Source: Actinomycetes bacterium
GTDB taxonomy: Bacteria; Actinomycetota; Acidimicrobiia; Acidimicrobiales; JAKAVM01
DNA length: 34,268 nucleotides
Direction of reading: 5' to 3'
Assembly (NCBI GenBank): GCA_021817065.1
Contig: JAKAWH010000025.1
Span: 1 to 34,268, forward strand
Made by a program: the position numbers and the translations under genes. Below the pieces are notes generated by a model that saw nothing but the letters and a program-made list of their open reading frames with translations, did no database searches and was not told where the DNA came from. Positions 11,000-18,277 of the stretch are shown here, piece by piece; the first letter of the stretch is position 1, and the number at the start of each line of letters is the position of its first letter.

Positions 11000-12009
11000 T
11001 GGGAATCCGTAGATCGACCCGCGCGGGGGCTCGGCCGGCGAGGTGGGACATGCCCGGCAGATGGACGGGTGGGGCCCTGCTGATCGTCGCGGCGCTCGCC
11101 ACCGCAGGTTGCGGGATCGTCAACGGGATCACCTCCGAGCGCAACTCCACCGATCCCCTGCTCCAGAATTACGGCTTCCCCTCCGCCAAGGTCACCTACT
11201 CCCCCTCCCGGCCGTCCTCTCCTACCGCTGCGATGACGGTGAACGTGGTCGCTTCTCCCCAGACCATGGAATCCACCGGTGGGAACGTTGCATCCATCGA
11301 CCAGCAGTACCTCGAGCTCGCCGGGGAGGTGTGGGATCACTTCGCCTACTCGTTCACTTCCATCGCAGTCACGATCAAGGGATACGGCACCCGCACATAT
11401 CCCTATGCCGACCTCACCCAGTACTTCGGCAGCCGCCCCAAGGGCTTCGGTACGACCAGCCTGGCCAAGGAGGAGTACTCCGCCTGGAGCTACATCTACG
11501 ACGGCGGGTACGCCTTCGGGTCCTTGGTGGTGGTGCTCGTCATCGTGAAGATCTACCGCCGCCAGAAGAGGAAGGTGGCCAAGGTCCCCGTCTCCGAGGG
11601 CAAGTACGGGGGATGGCATCACCAGATGACACATCTCGCCCCCCATCACAACCCGCCGAAGACCTGGACCGCGCCGGTTCCCGAGCCGGCAGCGGTGGTC
11701 AACCCTTCCCCTGCGGGTGCCTCCCCTCCGGCCCCCGGACCGCCACCCGTCCCGGTTGCACCCAGCCAATGGGTCCCTCCCGGCCAACCCGGGCAGGCAC
11801 CTGCCCCCCGGCCGGCCCCGCGACCGGTCGCACCCCAACCTGCGCGTTCCGCCGTTCCTGAACAGGAACCATCGGCCGGGTTCGCCCGGCGACCCTTCGC
11901 CCGGCCCGGCCCCCCGGCCGACGTATCCATGCCGAAGATGCCGACTCTCCCGGCCAAGAGCCCGCCCGCTCCGGCTCCCGCCGAAACCCCGGGGGACGCC
12001 CCCGGCTGA
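10999..12009 (+). CDS. Lipoprotein-like membrane protein with Pro-rich cytoplasmic tail
   Basis: I do not recognise the family. The 336-residue product has a basic N terminus, a hydrophobic stretch and a lipobox-like LATAGC (Cys about 38). About 130 residues of polar domain rich in Tyr/Ser/Thr follow, then a second hydrophobic segment [13 protein letters not shown] (about 174-186), a basic stop-transfer sequence and a tail of about 150 residues rich in Pro, Ala and Gly. The expected topology is an extracytoplasmic middle domain between two membrane attachments, with the Pro-rich tail inside. ATG 10999 is chosen because TACACT lies exactly 6 nt upstream. ATG 11050, just after an AGGTGG sequence, would give a conventional short lipoprotein signal. 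Confidence 0.7.
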   Translation: MGIRRSTRAGARPARWDMPGRWTGGALLIVAALATAGCGIVNGITSERNSTDPLLQNYGFPSAKVTYSPSRPSSPTAAMTVNVVASPQTMESTGGNVASIDQQYLELAGEVWDHFAYSFTSIAVTIKGYGTRTYPYADLTQYFGSRPKGFGTTSLAKEEYSAWSYIYDGGYAFGSLVVVLVIVKIYRRQKRKVAKVPVSEGKYGGWHHQMTHLAPHHNPPKTWTAPVPEPAAVVNPSPAGASPPAPGPPPVPVAPSQWVPPGQPGQAPAPRPAPRPVAPQPARSAVPEQEPSAGFARRPFARPGPPADVSMPKMPTLPAKSPPAPAPAETPGDAPG

Positions 12010-12044
12010 GTCCCCCGGCGTGGCTGGTCGCGGCGTGCCTCTGC

Positions 12045-12050
12045 TATCCT
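12045..12050 (+). promoter_or_regulatory. -10 element of rpsT
   Basis: TATCCT, 9 nt before the rpsT ATG, implying a leader of only about three bases. No Shine-Dalgarno sequence is visible. Confidence 0.5.
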
Positions 12051-12059
12051 GAACCCGCC

Positions 12060-12332
12060 ATGGCGAACATCAAGAGCCAGATCAAGCGCAACCGCCAGAA
12101 CGAGAAGCGCCGTCTCCGCAACAAGGCTGTACGTTCCGAGATGCGCACTCGCACCAAGGTGGCGGTGGCCGCCTATCAGTCCGATCCGGCTGGCGAGACC
12201 TCGGTCGACGCCCTGCGCATCGCCATGAAGCGAATCGACAAGGCCGCCGCCAAGGGAGTCATCCACGCCAACCAGGCGTCCAACCGGAAGTCCCGCCTGA
12301 TGCGGCGGATCAACCAGCTCACCGGCGGCTGA
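12060..12332 (+). CDS. rpsT: 30S ribosomal protein S20
   Basis: A 90-residue primary 16S rRNA-binding protein. The sequence begins [22 protein letters not shown], is highly basic throughout and has the conserved C-terminal [21 protein letters not shown]. Length and composition are normal. It converges on holA, a common neighbour of rpsT in bacteria. Its stop codon lies inside a strong hairpin, and the last 16 bases of the gene are duplicated 61 bp downstream. Confidence 0.97.
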   Translation: MANIKSQIKRNRQNEKRRLRNKAVRSEMRTRTKVAVAAYQSDPAGETSVDALRIAMKRIDKAAAKGVIHANQASNRKSRLMRRINQLTGG

Positions 12333-12393
12333 GCTGCTCCTGCGGAGCAGCTCACCACCAAGGTTGGCGTCGGGAGTGCTCACCGGCGGCTGA
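12317..12393. repeat. Direct repeat duplicating the 3' end of rpsT
   Basis: The 16-bp sequence GCTCACCGGCGGCTGA, encoding the last four residues and stop of S20, occurs at 12317-12332 and again at 12378-12393, 61 bp apart in the rpsT-holA gap. It looks like a remnant of a local duplication. Confidence 0.6.
12330..12354. terminator. Strong hairpin between rpsT and holA
   Basis: A perfect stem of 11 bp with a TGC loop: TGAGCTGCTCC / GGAGCAGCTCA. The left arm starts with the rpsT stop codon. It lies between convergent genes and could end transcription from both sides. It lacks a U-tract on either strand, so it is not a classical intrinsic terminator. Confidence 0.45.
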
Positions 12394-12398
12394 ACCCT

Positions 12399-13409
12399 TT
12401 AGCCTCGCCGTGCCGGCGCCCGCTGAGCCACCAAACGGCTGAGCCGGGCGACCAGAACCTCCATCACCAGCTCCGGCGGCCATCCGGTCCCGCCCTTCAG
12501 GTCGAGATCGGCATCTGCCAGTAGGGATATCGCACGAGCAATCCGGGCGGAACCGAGCTTGGCAGCTTGGCGTCGCAGCTTGGAGGCTCGGAATGCTGCG
12601 GAACCACCCGAAAATCCGAGAATCTCCGCCGCGGCAGCGTCGGTCCCCGCCCCCGAACCGTCGAGGGCGAGCATCTGTGAAAAGTGGCTGTGCAACGTGG
12701 CCATCACCCCCAGAGCATGGCGGCCTCCCGCCCCGGTCATCCGGGCCAGGAAGCGCAGCGCTCCGGCAACGTCTCCCCGATCGATCGCATCTGTAAGGTC
12801 CCAGGGAGGAACGTCCCCTGCCGACCCGAGAAAAGGCTCCAGCTCCGCGACGCTCACCTTGGTTCCCGCCCCCCAGGTCGCTTCCAGCGAGGAGAGGATG
12901 CCCTCCAGGCGTTCCACGTCCTCCCCCAAGTGATCGGCAAGGCGCTCTCGCGCAGCGGGATCGAACCGGAGGTTCCGGTCGGCGATGCGGGAGGCCAGCC
13001 ACTCCGCCCGTCTCTTGGCACCGGTGGGTGCCGATGCGTCGACAACCTCGGCACCGGCCGCTCGCAAGGCTTTGTCCAGCACTGCAGGCACCCGACCCCC
13101 TCCCCACGCCACCACCAGCACGGTGGACTCCAGGGGTTCGGCCAGGTACCCGGCCACCAGAGCAACGTCCTCGGCACTCATCGCGTTGGCCTCCCTCAGG
13201 ACCACCACCCGAGAATCGGTGAGAAAAGGCGGCGTGCGGCACGCGTCCATCACTGCGGGCACATCGTCGGCACCGGCACGGTAGTCCTCCACCGCCAGGA
13301 GATCGCCCCCCTCGGAACCACCGGTCAGGCGGATCACCAGCGCATGGACGGCCGCGTCGGTCAGGGAAGGGTCTGCCCCCTTCACCAGGAATGCGCAGGT
13401 CTCACCCAT
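12399..13409 (-). CDS. holA: DNA polymerase III subunit delta
   Basis: The delta subunit of the clamp loader, which opens the beta sliding clamp. The 336-residue protein is divergent, as is usual for HolA. It shows the N-terminal RVVVLREANAMSAEDV segment, a central LADHLGEDVERLEGILSSLEA helix region characteristic of HolA, and a C-terminal helical collar with LLADADLDLKGG. The location convergent with rpsT supports the call. Its ATG overlaps the stop of the folP2-like gene as TGATG, so the two are translationally coupled. Confidence 0.9.
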   Translation of the reverse strand: MGETCAFLVKGADPSLTDAAVHALVIRLTGGSEGGDLLAVEDYRAGADDVPAVMDACRTPPFLTDSRVVVLREANAMSAEDVALVAGYLAEPLESTVLVVAWGGGRVPAVLDKALRAAGAEVVDASAPTGAKRRAEWLASRIADRNLRFDPAARERLADHLGEDVERLEGILSSLEATWGAGTKVSVAELEPFLGSAGDVPPWDLTDAIDRGDVAGALRFLARMTGAGGRHALGVMATLHSHFSQMLALDGSGAGTDAAAAEILGFSGGSAAFRASKLRRQAAKLGSARIARAISLLADADLDLKGGTGWPPELVMEVLVARLSRLVAQRAPARRG

Positions 13410-14284
13410 CAGGTCCCCTGCCGGGCGGCGAACGGCTGGCGGTGACCCTCCCGCGCCGCCGAGACCATCTCCAGGGCGTCGCAGACCCGACGGGTCCCCG
13501 CCACGTCGTGAGCCCGCACCAGCCGAGCCCCGAGCGAGATCCCGATCGCAGCAGCCCCCAGCGAGGCGTCCCGCCTCTCGTCAACCCCCAGCCCGAGCTG
13601 GGCGCCCAAGAAAGTCTTGTTGGATGCCGAGACGAGGAGCGGAAAGCCGAGGCCGGCGAGCTTCCCCGAAGCATGGAGCAAGGCGAGCGAATGCTCGGAT
13701 GTCTTCCCGAGATCGAGCCCCGCGTCCACGATCACCGACTCGGGGGCAATTCCCGCCTCGACTGCCCGGGAAGCCAGGCCGGTGAGCCGCTCGGCAACCT
13801 CGTCCACAACGTCCTCGTAGACCGGGTCGGGATCAGGTATTCGGGGGGCCAGCCGAATGTGGGTAGCCACTACCGCGGCGCCCGCCGTGGCCGCTGCAGG
13901 CAGGTAGCCCGGATCGGCGAAACCGCTGATGTCGTTGCCGAGAACCGCGCCTGCCTCGAACGCCAGAGCCGCCACCTCCGAGCGCCAGGTGTCCACCGAC
14001 ACCGGGACGTCGAATCGACCCGCCACCGCCGACACCACAGGGACCACCCGTTCGAGTTCCTCGTCCAACCCAACCTCTGGACCGGGACCGGCCTTCACCC
14101 CCCCCACGTCTACCACGTCGGCCCCCTGGGCGACCATCTCCTCGACACGGGCCAGGCACGCGTCGAAACCGAAATAACGGCCCTTTTCGGTGAACGAGTC
14201 GGGAGTGCGGTTCACGATACCCATCACCAGAGCTCGATGGGCGATGTCGAACTCCCACCGCCCTAAGACCAACCGCTCGGGCAC
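13409..14284 (-). CDS. folP2: Dihydropteroate synthase homologue, FolP2-type
   Basis: A TIM-barrel pterin-binding protein. It has MGIVNRTPDSF, a pterin-site-like VSVDTWRSEV, NDISG, LGKT and SNKTFLG. In place of the classical DIGGESTRPG loop it has DVGGVKAGPG. That wording, together with GIVNRTPDSF and SVDTWR, is what I recall of mycobacterial FolP2 (Rv1207), a paralogue reported to lack dihydropteroate synthase activity. The real reaction is therefore uncertain. GTG 14284 (291 aa) places the protein start just before LVLGRWEFD and has GGAGAGG about 10 nt upstream. The ORF-track start is a TTG at 14383 overlapping the thioredoxin gene stop as TTGA, and would add 33 low-complexity residues. Confidence 0.82.
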   Translation of the reverse strand: MPERLVLGRWEFDIAHRALVMGIVNRTPDSFTEKGRYFGFDACLARVEEMVAQGADVVDVGGVKAGPGPEVGLDEELERVVPVVSAVAGRFDVPVSVDTWRSEVAALAFEAGAVLGNDISGFADPGYLPAAATAGAAVVATHIRLAPRIPDPDPVYEDVVDEVAERLTGLASRAVEAGIAPESVIVDAGLDLGKTSEHSLALLHASGKLAGLGFPLLVSASNKTFLGAQLGLGVDERRDASLGAAAIGISLGARLVRAHDVAGTRRVCDALEMVSAAREGHRQPFAARQGT

Positions 14285-14293
14285 CGCGCACCC

Positions 14294-14378
14294 CGCCTCT
14301 CCGGGAAAAGAGCGGTCGCCGCTGGGCCGGTCCCCCGAAAGGTCCACCCGTGCTTTCCCCGGAAAAGAGTGCCCGCCG
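14294..14378. repeat. Imperfect direct repeat between the thioredoxin and folP2 genes
   Basis: Two similar segments occur, CCGGGAAAAGAG followed by a GC-rich run and CCCGGAAAAGAG followed by another. The second forms a small hairpin, CTTTCC-CC-GGAAAG. They lie in the 95-bp gap and may be a processing or termination element. There is no T-run. Confidence 0.35.
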
Positions 14379-14379
14379 C

Positions 14380-15096
14380 TCAAAACAGCTTCGACGCCAT
14401 TGCCCGGCGGTACGAACCCACCCGGGGATCGGCCGGATCCATCGTCTCCAGGATGTCGACGATCTGCTGGCGGGCCTCCTCGTCGCCGGGAAGGCGGGAC
14501 AACAGGCCCTCGACGGTCTCCTCGACGGACGCTTGTGCCCCCGATCCACCGTCGACGACCACGTTCGACTCGGCCAGGCGTGCCCGGGCTGCCACCTGGC
14601 GCACTGCCGCGGTCTCGGGTATCCGTTTCAACAGCTCCAAGGCCTCATCAGGCTCGCCCCGATCCACCAGCAATCCGGCCAGTGCCACCACCGCGCCCGG
14701 ATGGTCGGGGTCCACCTCCAAGGCTGCCCGCAACGAACCCTCGTCCCCCGCATCGACCAGCCGGTCGGCCTCTGAGGGAGCCAGGCGCCCGACGAACTCT
14801 TCTACGAACTTCTCCCCCTGCGCGCCCACGAAACCGTCCACCACCTTGCGGTCCTTGACGGCATAGACCGCCGGGATCGATTGCACCTGGAACTGGGCCG
14901 ACACCCGGGGGTTCTCGTCCACGTTCACCTTGACCAGGTCGACCTGGCCTCCGGTCGCGTCCACCACCTTCTCCAGGATCGGACCGAGCTGGCGGCACGG
15001 GCCGCACCAGGGCGCCCACAGGTCGATCACCACCGGAACGGTCTCGGAGCGGGCGAGAACGGCTTCTTCGAAGGTCGCGTCGGTAACGTCGGTCAT
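14380..15096 (-). CDS. Thioredoxin domain plus TPR protein (CnoX/YbbN-like)
   Basis: A 238-residue cytoplasmic protein. Residues about 1-110 form a thioredoxin fold with the active site WAPWCGPCRQLGP and the cis-proline region QSIPAVYAVK. Residues about 115-238 are TPR-like helices, including DHPGAVVALAGLLVDRGEPDEALELLKRIP and a C-terminal DPRVGSYRRAMASKLF. This two-domain layout is that of CnoX/YbbN co-chaperones, which protect proteins from over-oxidation. Both active-site cysteines are present, unlike E. coli CnoX. The ORF-track start at 15909 overlaps the divergent kinase. ATG 15096 gives the correct N terminus and has TATGTT 9 nt upstream. Confidence 0.9.
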   Translation of the reverse strand: MTDVTDATFEEAVLARSETVPVVIDLWAPWCGPCRQLGPILEKVVDATGGQVDLVKVNVDENPRVSAQFQVQSIPAVYAVKDRKVVDGFVGAQGEKFVEEFVGRLAPSEADRLVDAGDEGSLRAALEVDPDHPGAVVALAGLLVDRGEPDEALELLKRIPETAAVRQVAARARLAESNVVVDGGSGAQASVEETVEGLLSRLPGDEEARQQIVDILETMDPADPRVGSYRRAMASKLF

Positions 15097-15105
15097 ACAA
15101 GGCTC

Positions 15106-15111
15106 AACATA
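15106..15111 (-). promoter_or_regulatory. -10 element of the thioredoxin-TPR gene
   Basis: TATGTT on the reverse strand, 9 nt before the ATG. It probably drives the trx-folP2-holA set. Confidence 0.45.
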
Positions 15112-15138
15112 GTTGGCCGTCCCCCCCTTCCCGCCAGG

Positions 15139-15144
15139 TATGGT
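15139..15144 (+). promoter_or_regulatory. -10 element of the ACAD10/11-like kinase gene
   Basis: TATGGT exactly 6 nt before ATG 15151, indicating a leaderless mRNA. Confidence 0.55.
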
Positions 15145-15150
15145 CGGGCC

Positions 15151-16179
15151 ATGACCGAGGGCATCGACGCCGACCGGGTGTCCGGCTGGCTGGAGGCCAA
15201 CGTGCCCGGAGCCACCGCCCCCTTCGAGATCGAGCTCATCGCCGGAGGTCGCTCCAACCTCACCTACCGGGTCACCTCGGCATCCGGCGAGCGCTTCGCC
15301 CTGCGCCGCCCCCCCACCGCTCAGGTTCTCCCAACCGCCCACGACATGGGCCGGGAATACCGGATCATCTCGGCGCTGGGGGCGACCCCGGTACCGGTCC
15401 CCACCGCCCTCGCCTTCTGCGGCGACCCGGAGATCACCGGCGCGCCCTTCTACGTGATGGGCTTCGTGGAGGGGCACATCCTGCGCAACGTAGAGGAGGC
15501 CGAACGGCTCGACCGTGCCGCGCGGAAGCGAGCGTCCTTTTCCCTCGTCGACACCCTCACCGCTCTCCACTCTGTCGATCTGGCGAGGACCGGCCTGGAC
15601 AGCCTGGCGCGCCATGAGGGCTACATCGAGCGCCAGCTCAAGCGATGGTACGGCCAATTCACCACCTCCCAGGGATTCACCGGCCGGCGAGTGCCTGCGG
15701 TCGACGCGGTGCACGACATCCTGGTCTCCCGCATCCCCGAGCAGGGTCCGGCAACCATCGTGCACGGAGATTTCCGGCTGGACAACACCGTGCTGGGCGA
15801 CGATGGGACTGTGATCGGCGTCCTCGACTGGGAGATCTGCACCCTGGGGGACCCGCTCGCCGACGTGGGGCTGCTGATGGTCTACTGGGCCGAGGCGGGA
15901 GACCCCCACCTCGCCCTGGACGTGGCACCCACCCTGGCCGGGGGCTTCGCCACCCGGGCCGAGCTTGCCGACCGCTATGCGGCAGCCACCGGCCGGAATC
16001 TCGGTTCACTCCCGTTCTACGTCGCCTTCGGATACTGGAAACTGGCCTGCATCTTGGAAGGGGTCTACTCCCGTTACTCGGCCGGGGCGGCCGCTGGGGA
16101 TCGCACCGACCACGAGATATACGCAGAGCAGGTGGGCGTCCTGGCCAATCTCGCTCTGGAGACCGCAGCGACGATCTGA
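15151..16179 (+). CDS. Phosphotransferase family protein (ACAD10/11 kinase-domain-like)
   Basis: A 342-residue aminoglycoside-phosphotransferase-fold kinase. The N lobe has AGGRSNLTYRVT (about 31-42). The catalytic loop is IVHGDFRLDNTVL (Asp about 207, Asn about 212) and the metal-binding motif is GVLDWEICTLGDPLAD (Asp about 226). The DWEICTLGDP wording is typical of the ACAD10/11 kinase domain and bacterial relatives such as LvaA, which phosphorylate 4-hydroxyacyl-CoA so that an acyl-CoA dehydrogenase partner can act. It is unlikely to be an antibiotic resistance enzyme. Acyl-CoA dehydrogenases occur elsewhere in the window but not adjacent. The start is fixed by the -10 spacing; the ORF-track start at 14881 runs into the thioredoxin gene. 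Confidence 0.85.
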   Translation: MTEGIDADRVSGWLEANVPGATAPFEIELIAGGRSNLTYRVTSASGERFALRRPPTAQVLPTAHDMGREYRIISALGATPVPVPTALAFCGDPEITGAPFYVMGFVEGHILRNVEEAERLDRAARKRASFSLVDTLTALHSVDLARTGLDSLARHEGYIERQLKRWYGQFTTSQGFTGRRVPAVDAVHDILVSRIPEQGPATIVHGDFRLDNTVLGDDGTVIGVLDWEICTLGDPLADVGLLMVYWAEAGDPHLALDVAPTLAGGFATRAELADRYAAATGRNLGSLPFYVAFGYWKLACILEGVYSRYSAGAAAGDRTDHEIYAEQVGVLANLALETAATI

Positions 16180-16190
16180 TTGGCCCGGCG

Positions 16191-16225
16191 CTCGGAGCGG
16201 ATCAGGATCCGCCGCTTTTCGCCGA
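16191..16225 (+). terminator. Putative terminator after the kinase gene
   Basis: GCGGATC-AG-GATCCGC forms a short perfect stem followed by GCTTTTCG, inside a wider CTCGG...CCGAG pairing. It sits 11 bp after the stop codon. The T-run is short, so confidence is modest. Confidence 0.35.
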
Positions 16226-16310
16226 GTCCGTCGAAGCGGGTGCCGCACCGCCGCCGATAGGGGCTATTGCCTGGTGCCCTCCCGGCTCGGCTGTGGGACA
16301 ATGAGTACAC

Positions 16311-17207
16311 ATGCCGCCTCTTTACTGGGTCCATCGCAACTCGAAGCCGACCGACCCCGTCCTCATCGTGTGCATGGAGGGCTGGGTGGACGCAGGTTCG
16401 GCTTCGTCCACGGCGTCGCGACTCATGCTCGCCCAGATCCCCAACGAGGTGGTGGTGACCTTCGACGCCGACGACCTGCTCGATCTGCGGGCCCGGCGCC
16501 CGACCATGCAGGTGACCGACGGGGTGAACATGACCATCGATTGGCCCGCCATCGAATTGCGCCTCGGGCGTGATCGCGAAGGAAACGATGTGGCCTTTCT
16601 CACCGGATATGAACCGGACTTCCGCTGGCACGCCTTCACCGAGGCGGTCGGCGACCTGGCCACCGACATGGGAGCGCGCCTCGCCATCGGCCTCGGAGCT
16701 TTTCCTGCCCCCGCCCCCCACACCCGTCCCGCTCGGCTGACCTGCACCGCCTCGTCCGCCGAGCTTGCCGACCGGGTGGGATACCTGCCCGGGACCATCG
16801 AGGTGCCCGCAGGCATCGGGTCGGTGCTGGAGCAGACCTTCGCCTCGCGAGGCATTCCTTCCATCGGGCTGTGGGCCCGAGTGCCCCACTACGTCGCGGC
16901 GATGCGCTACCCGGCGGCGAGTGCCGCCCTGGTGGAAGGGGTGAACCGCCTCACCGGCCTCAACTTCGACACGTCGGAGCTCCACGAGCACGCCGAGGAG
17001 ACCCGCCAGCGGATTGACGAGCTCACCTCCGCCAATCCGGACCACAGGGAGATGGTGAGGCTGCTGGAGTACCACGTCGACTCGGAACAGGACGGTTTCC
17101 AGGACAATCCCGACTTCCAGTTCGGTGCTCTGCCCACCGGCGACGAGATTGCCGCCGAGCTGGAGAAGTACCTCAACAAGCGGGTGGGCGACTCCGGGCA
17201 GGACTGA
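16311..17207 (+). CDS. PAC2 family protein
   Basis: A 298-residue protein of the PAC2 (proteasome assembly chaperone 2-like) family, common in actinobacteria. Diagnostic parts are VLIVCMEGWVDAGSASSTAS near the N terminus, LTGYEPDFRWHAFTEAV (about 97-113), and ASRGIPSIGLWARVPHYVAAMRYPAASAALVEGVNRLTGL. The C terminus is an acidic helical tail with HAEETRQRIDEL. The molecular role of the bacterial members is not settled; a link to the actinobacterial proteasome is inferred from the family only. ATG 16311 is the first start. A weak GACAAT lies 8 nt upstream. Confidence 0.88.
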   Translation: MPPLYWVHRNSKPTDPVLIVCMEGWVDAGSASSTASRLMLAQIPNEVVVTFDADDLLDLRARRPTMQVTDGVNMTIDWPAIELRLGRDREGNDVAFLTGYEPDFRWHAFTEAVGDLATDMGARLAIGLGAFPAPAPHTRPARLTCTASSAELADRVGYLPGTIEVPAGIGSVLEQTFASRGIPSIGLWARVPHYVAAMRYPAASAALVEGVNRLTGLNFDTSELHEHAEETRQRIDELTSANPDHREMVRLLEYHVDSEQDGFQDNPDFQFGALPTGDEIAAELEKYLNKRVGDSGQD

Positions 17208-17248
17208 TTCCCTCAGGCCAGCCGCAAACCAGCCCAAGGCGGGAGGCG

Positions 17249-17254
17249 TAGACT
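17249..17254 (+). promoter_or_regulatory. -10 element of the LLM oxidoreductase gene
   Basis: TAGACT exactly 6 nt before ATG 17261, consistent with leaderless transcription. Confidence 0.6.
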
Positions 17255-17260
17255 GCCGCC

Positions 17261-18277
17261 ATGAAAGTCGACGGAGGCATCGGTTTCCAGCCAGACCCGG
17301 TGGCCATGGGAGTTGCCGCCAAGAAGATCGAGGACGCCGGATACGACGGCGCCTGGTGTCCGGAACTGGGTCACGGCCCGTTTCTCCCCCTTGCGTTCGC
17401 AGCCGAGCACACCGAATCGATGATGCTGGGCACGGGCATCGCGGTGGCCTTCGCTCGCAACCCCATGGACATGGCCACCATGGCGAACGACCTCCAGCTC
17501 CTTTCACAAGGGCGCCTGCTGCTCGGATTGGGGACCCAGATCAAGCCCCACATCGAGAAGCGATTCTCGATGCCCTGGTCCCACCCGGCCGCCCGGATGC
17601 GCGAGTACATCCTGGCGATGCGGGCGATCTGGGACACCTGGCACAATGGCTCCAAGCTGGAGTTCCGGGGAGATTTCTACACCCACACCCTGATGACCCC
17701 CTTTTTCAGCGCTGGCCCCAATCCCTATGGCCCCCCCAAGGTGCTCCTCGCCGCGGTGGGCGAGCTGATGGCCGAGACGGCCGGAGAGGTCGCCGACGGT
17801 CTGCTGGTCCACGGGTTCACCACCGAGAAGTACCTGAGGGAAGTTACCGTCCCTGCCTTCGAACGCGGCCTGGCCGCGGCGGGTAAATCGCGCACCGATG
17901 CAATCGTGTCTTACCCGGCTTTCGTCGCGACCGGAGCCACCGACGGGGAGAAGGAAGCAGCCATCGGCATGGTCAAGAACCAGATTGCCTTCTACGCCTC
18001 GACCCCCGCTTACCGGGGCGTGCTGGAGCTGCACGGATGGGGCGACCTGCAACCCGAGCTGAACACGCTTTCCAAACGGGGTGAGTGGGTGAAGATGGGC
18101 GAGATGATCACCGATGACATCCTCAACGCTTTCGCGGTGGTCTGCGAGCCCGCCGACGTCGCGTCCGGCCTCCTCGCCCGCTTCGGTGGAGTGATCGACC
18201 GGATCAGCTTCTACGCCCCCTACGACGTCGACTCCGGCATCTGGCAGCAGACGGTCGCTTCGCTGCGGGCCGCTTAG
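17261..18277 (+). CDS. LLM class F420-dependent oxidoreductase
   Basis: A 338-residue luciferase-like TIM-barrel oxidoreductase. It shows MKVDGGIGFQPDP, the strand/loop AGYDGAWCPELGHGPFLPLAFAAEHT, the cofactor-region MMLGTGIAVAFARNPMDMA, LLLGLGTQIKPHIEKRF, and a C-terminal AFAVVCEPADVASGLLARFGG. These fit the actinobacterial F420-dependent branch rather than FMN bacterial luciferases. The substrate is unknown; neighbouring genes suggest a CoA-linked or terpenoid/steroid intermediate, which is only inference. Its TAG stop overlaps the TAA of the convergent acyl-CoA dehydrogenase. Confidence 0.88.
   Translation: MKVDGGIGFQPDPVAMGVAAKKIEDAGYDGAWCPELGHGPFLPLAFAAEHTESMMLGTGIAVAFARNPMDMATMANDLQLLSQGRLLLGLGTQIKPHIEKRFSMPWSHPAARMREYILAMRAIWDTWHNGSKLEFRGDFYTHTLMTPFFSAGPNPYGPPKVLLAAVGELMAETAGEVADGLLVHGFTTEKYLREVTVPAFERGLAAAGKSRTDAIVSYPAFVATGATDGEKEAAIGMVKNQIAFYASTPAYRGVLELHGWGDLQPELNTLSKRGEWVKMGEMITDDILNAFAVVCEPADVASGLLARFGGVIDRISFYAPYDVDSGIWQQTVASLRAA

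Noticed and set aside
10330-11838. 502-residue minus-strand ORF spanning the lepA start
   Set aside because: It overlaps both lepA and the divergent lipoprotein-like gene, and its sequence is low-complexity shadow coding.
15151-16179. Aminoglycoside resistance enzyme
   Set aside because: The fold is that of aminoglycoside phosphotransferases, but the DWEICTLGDP wording is that of the ACAD10/11-type kinase family.
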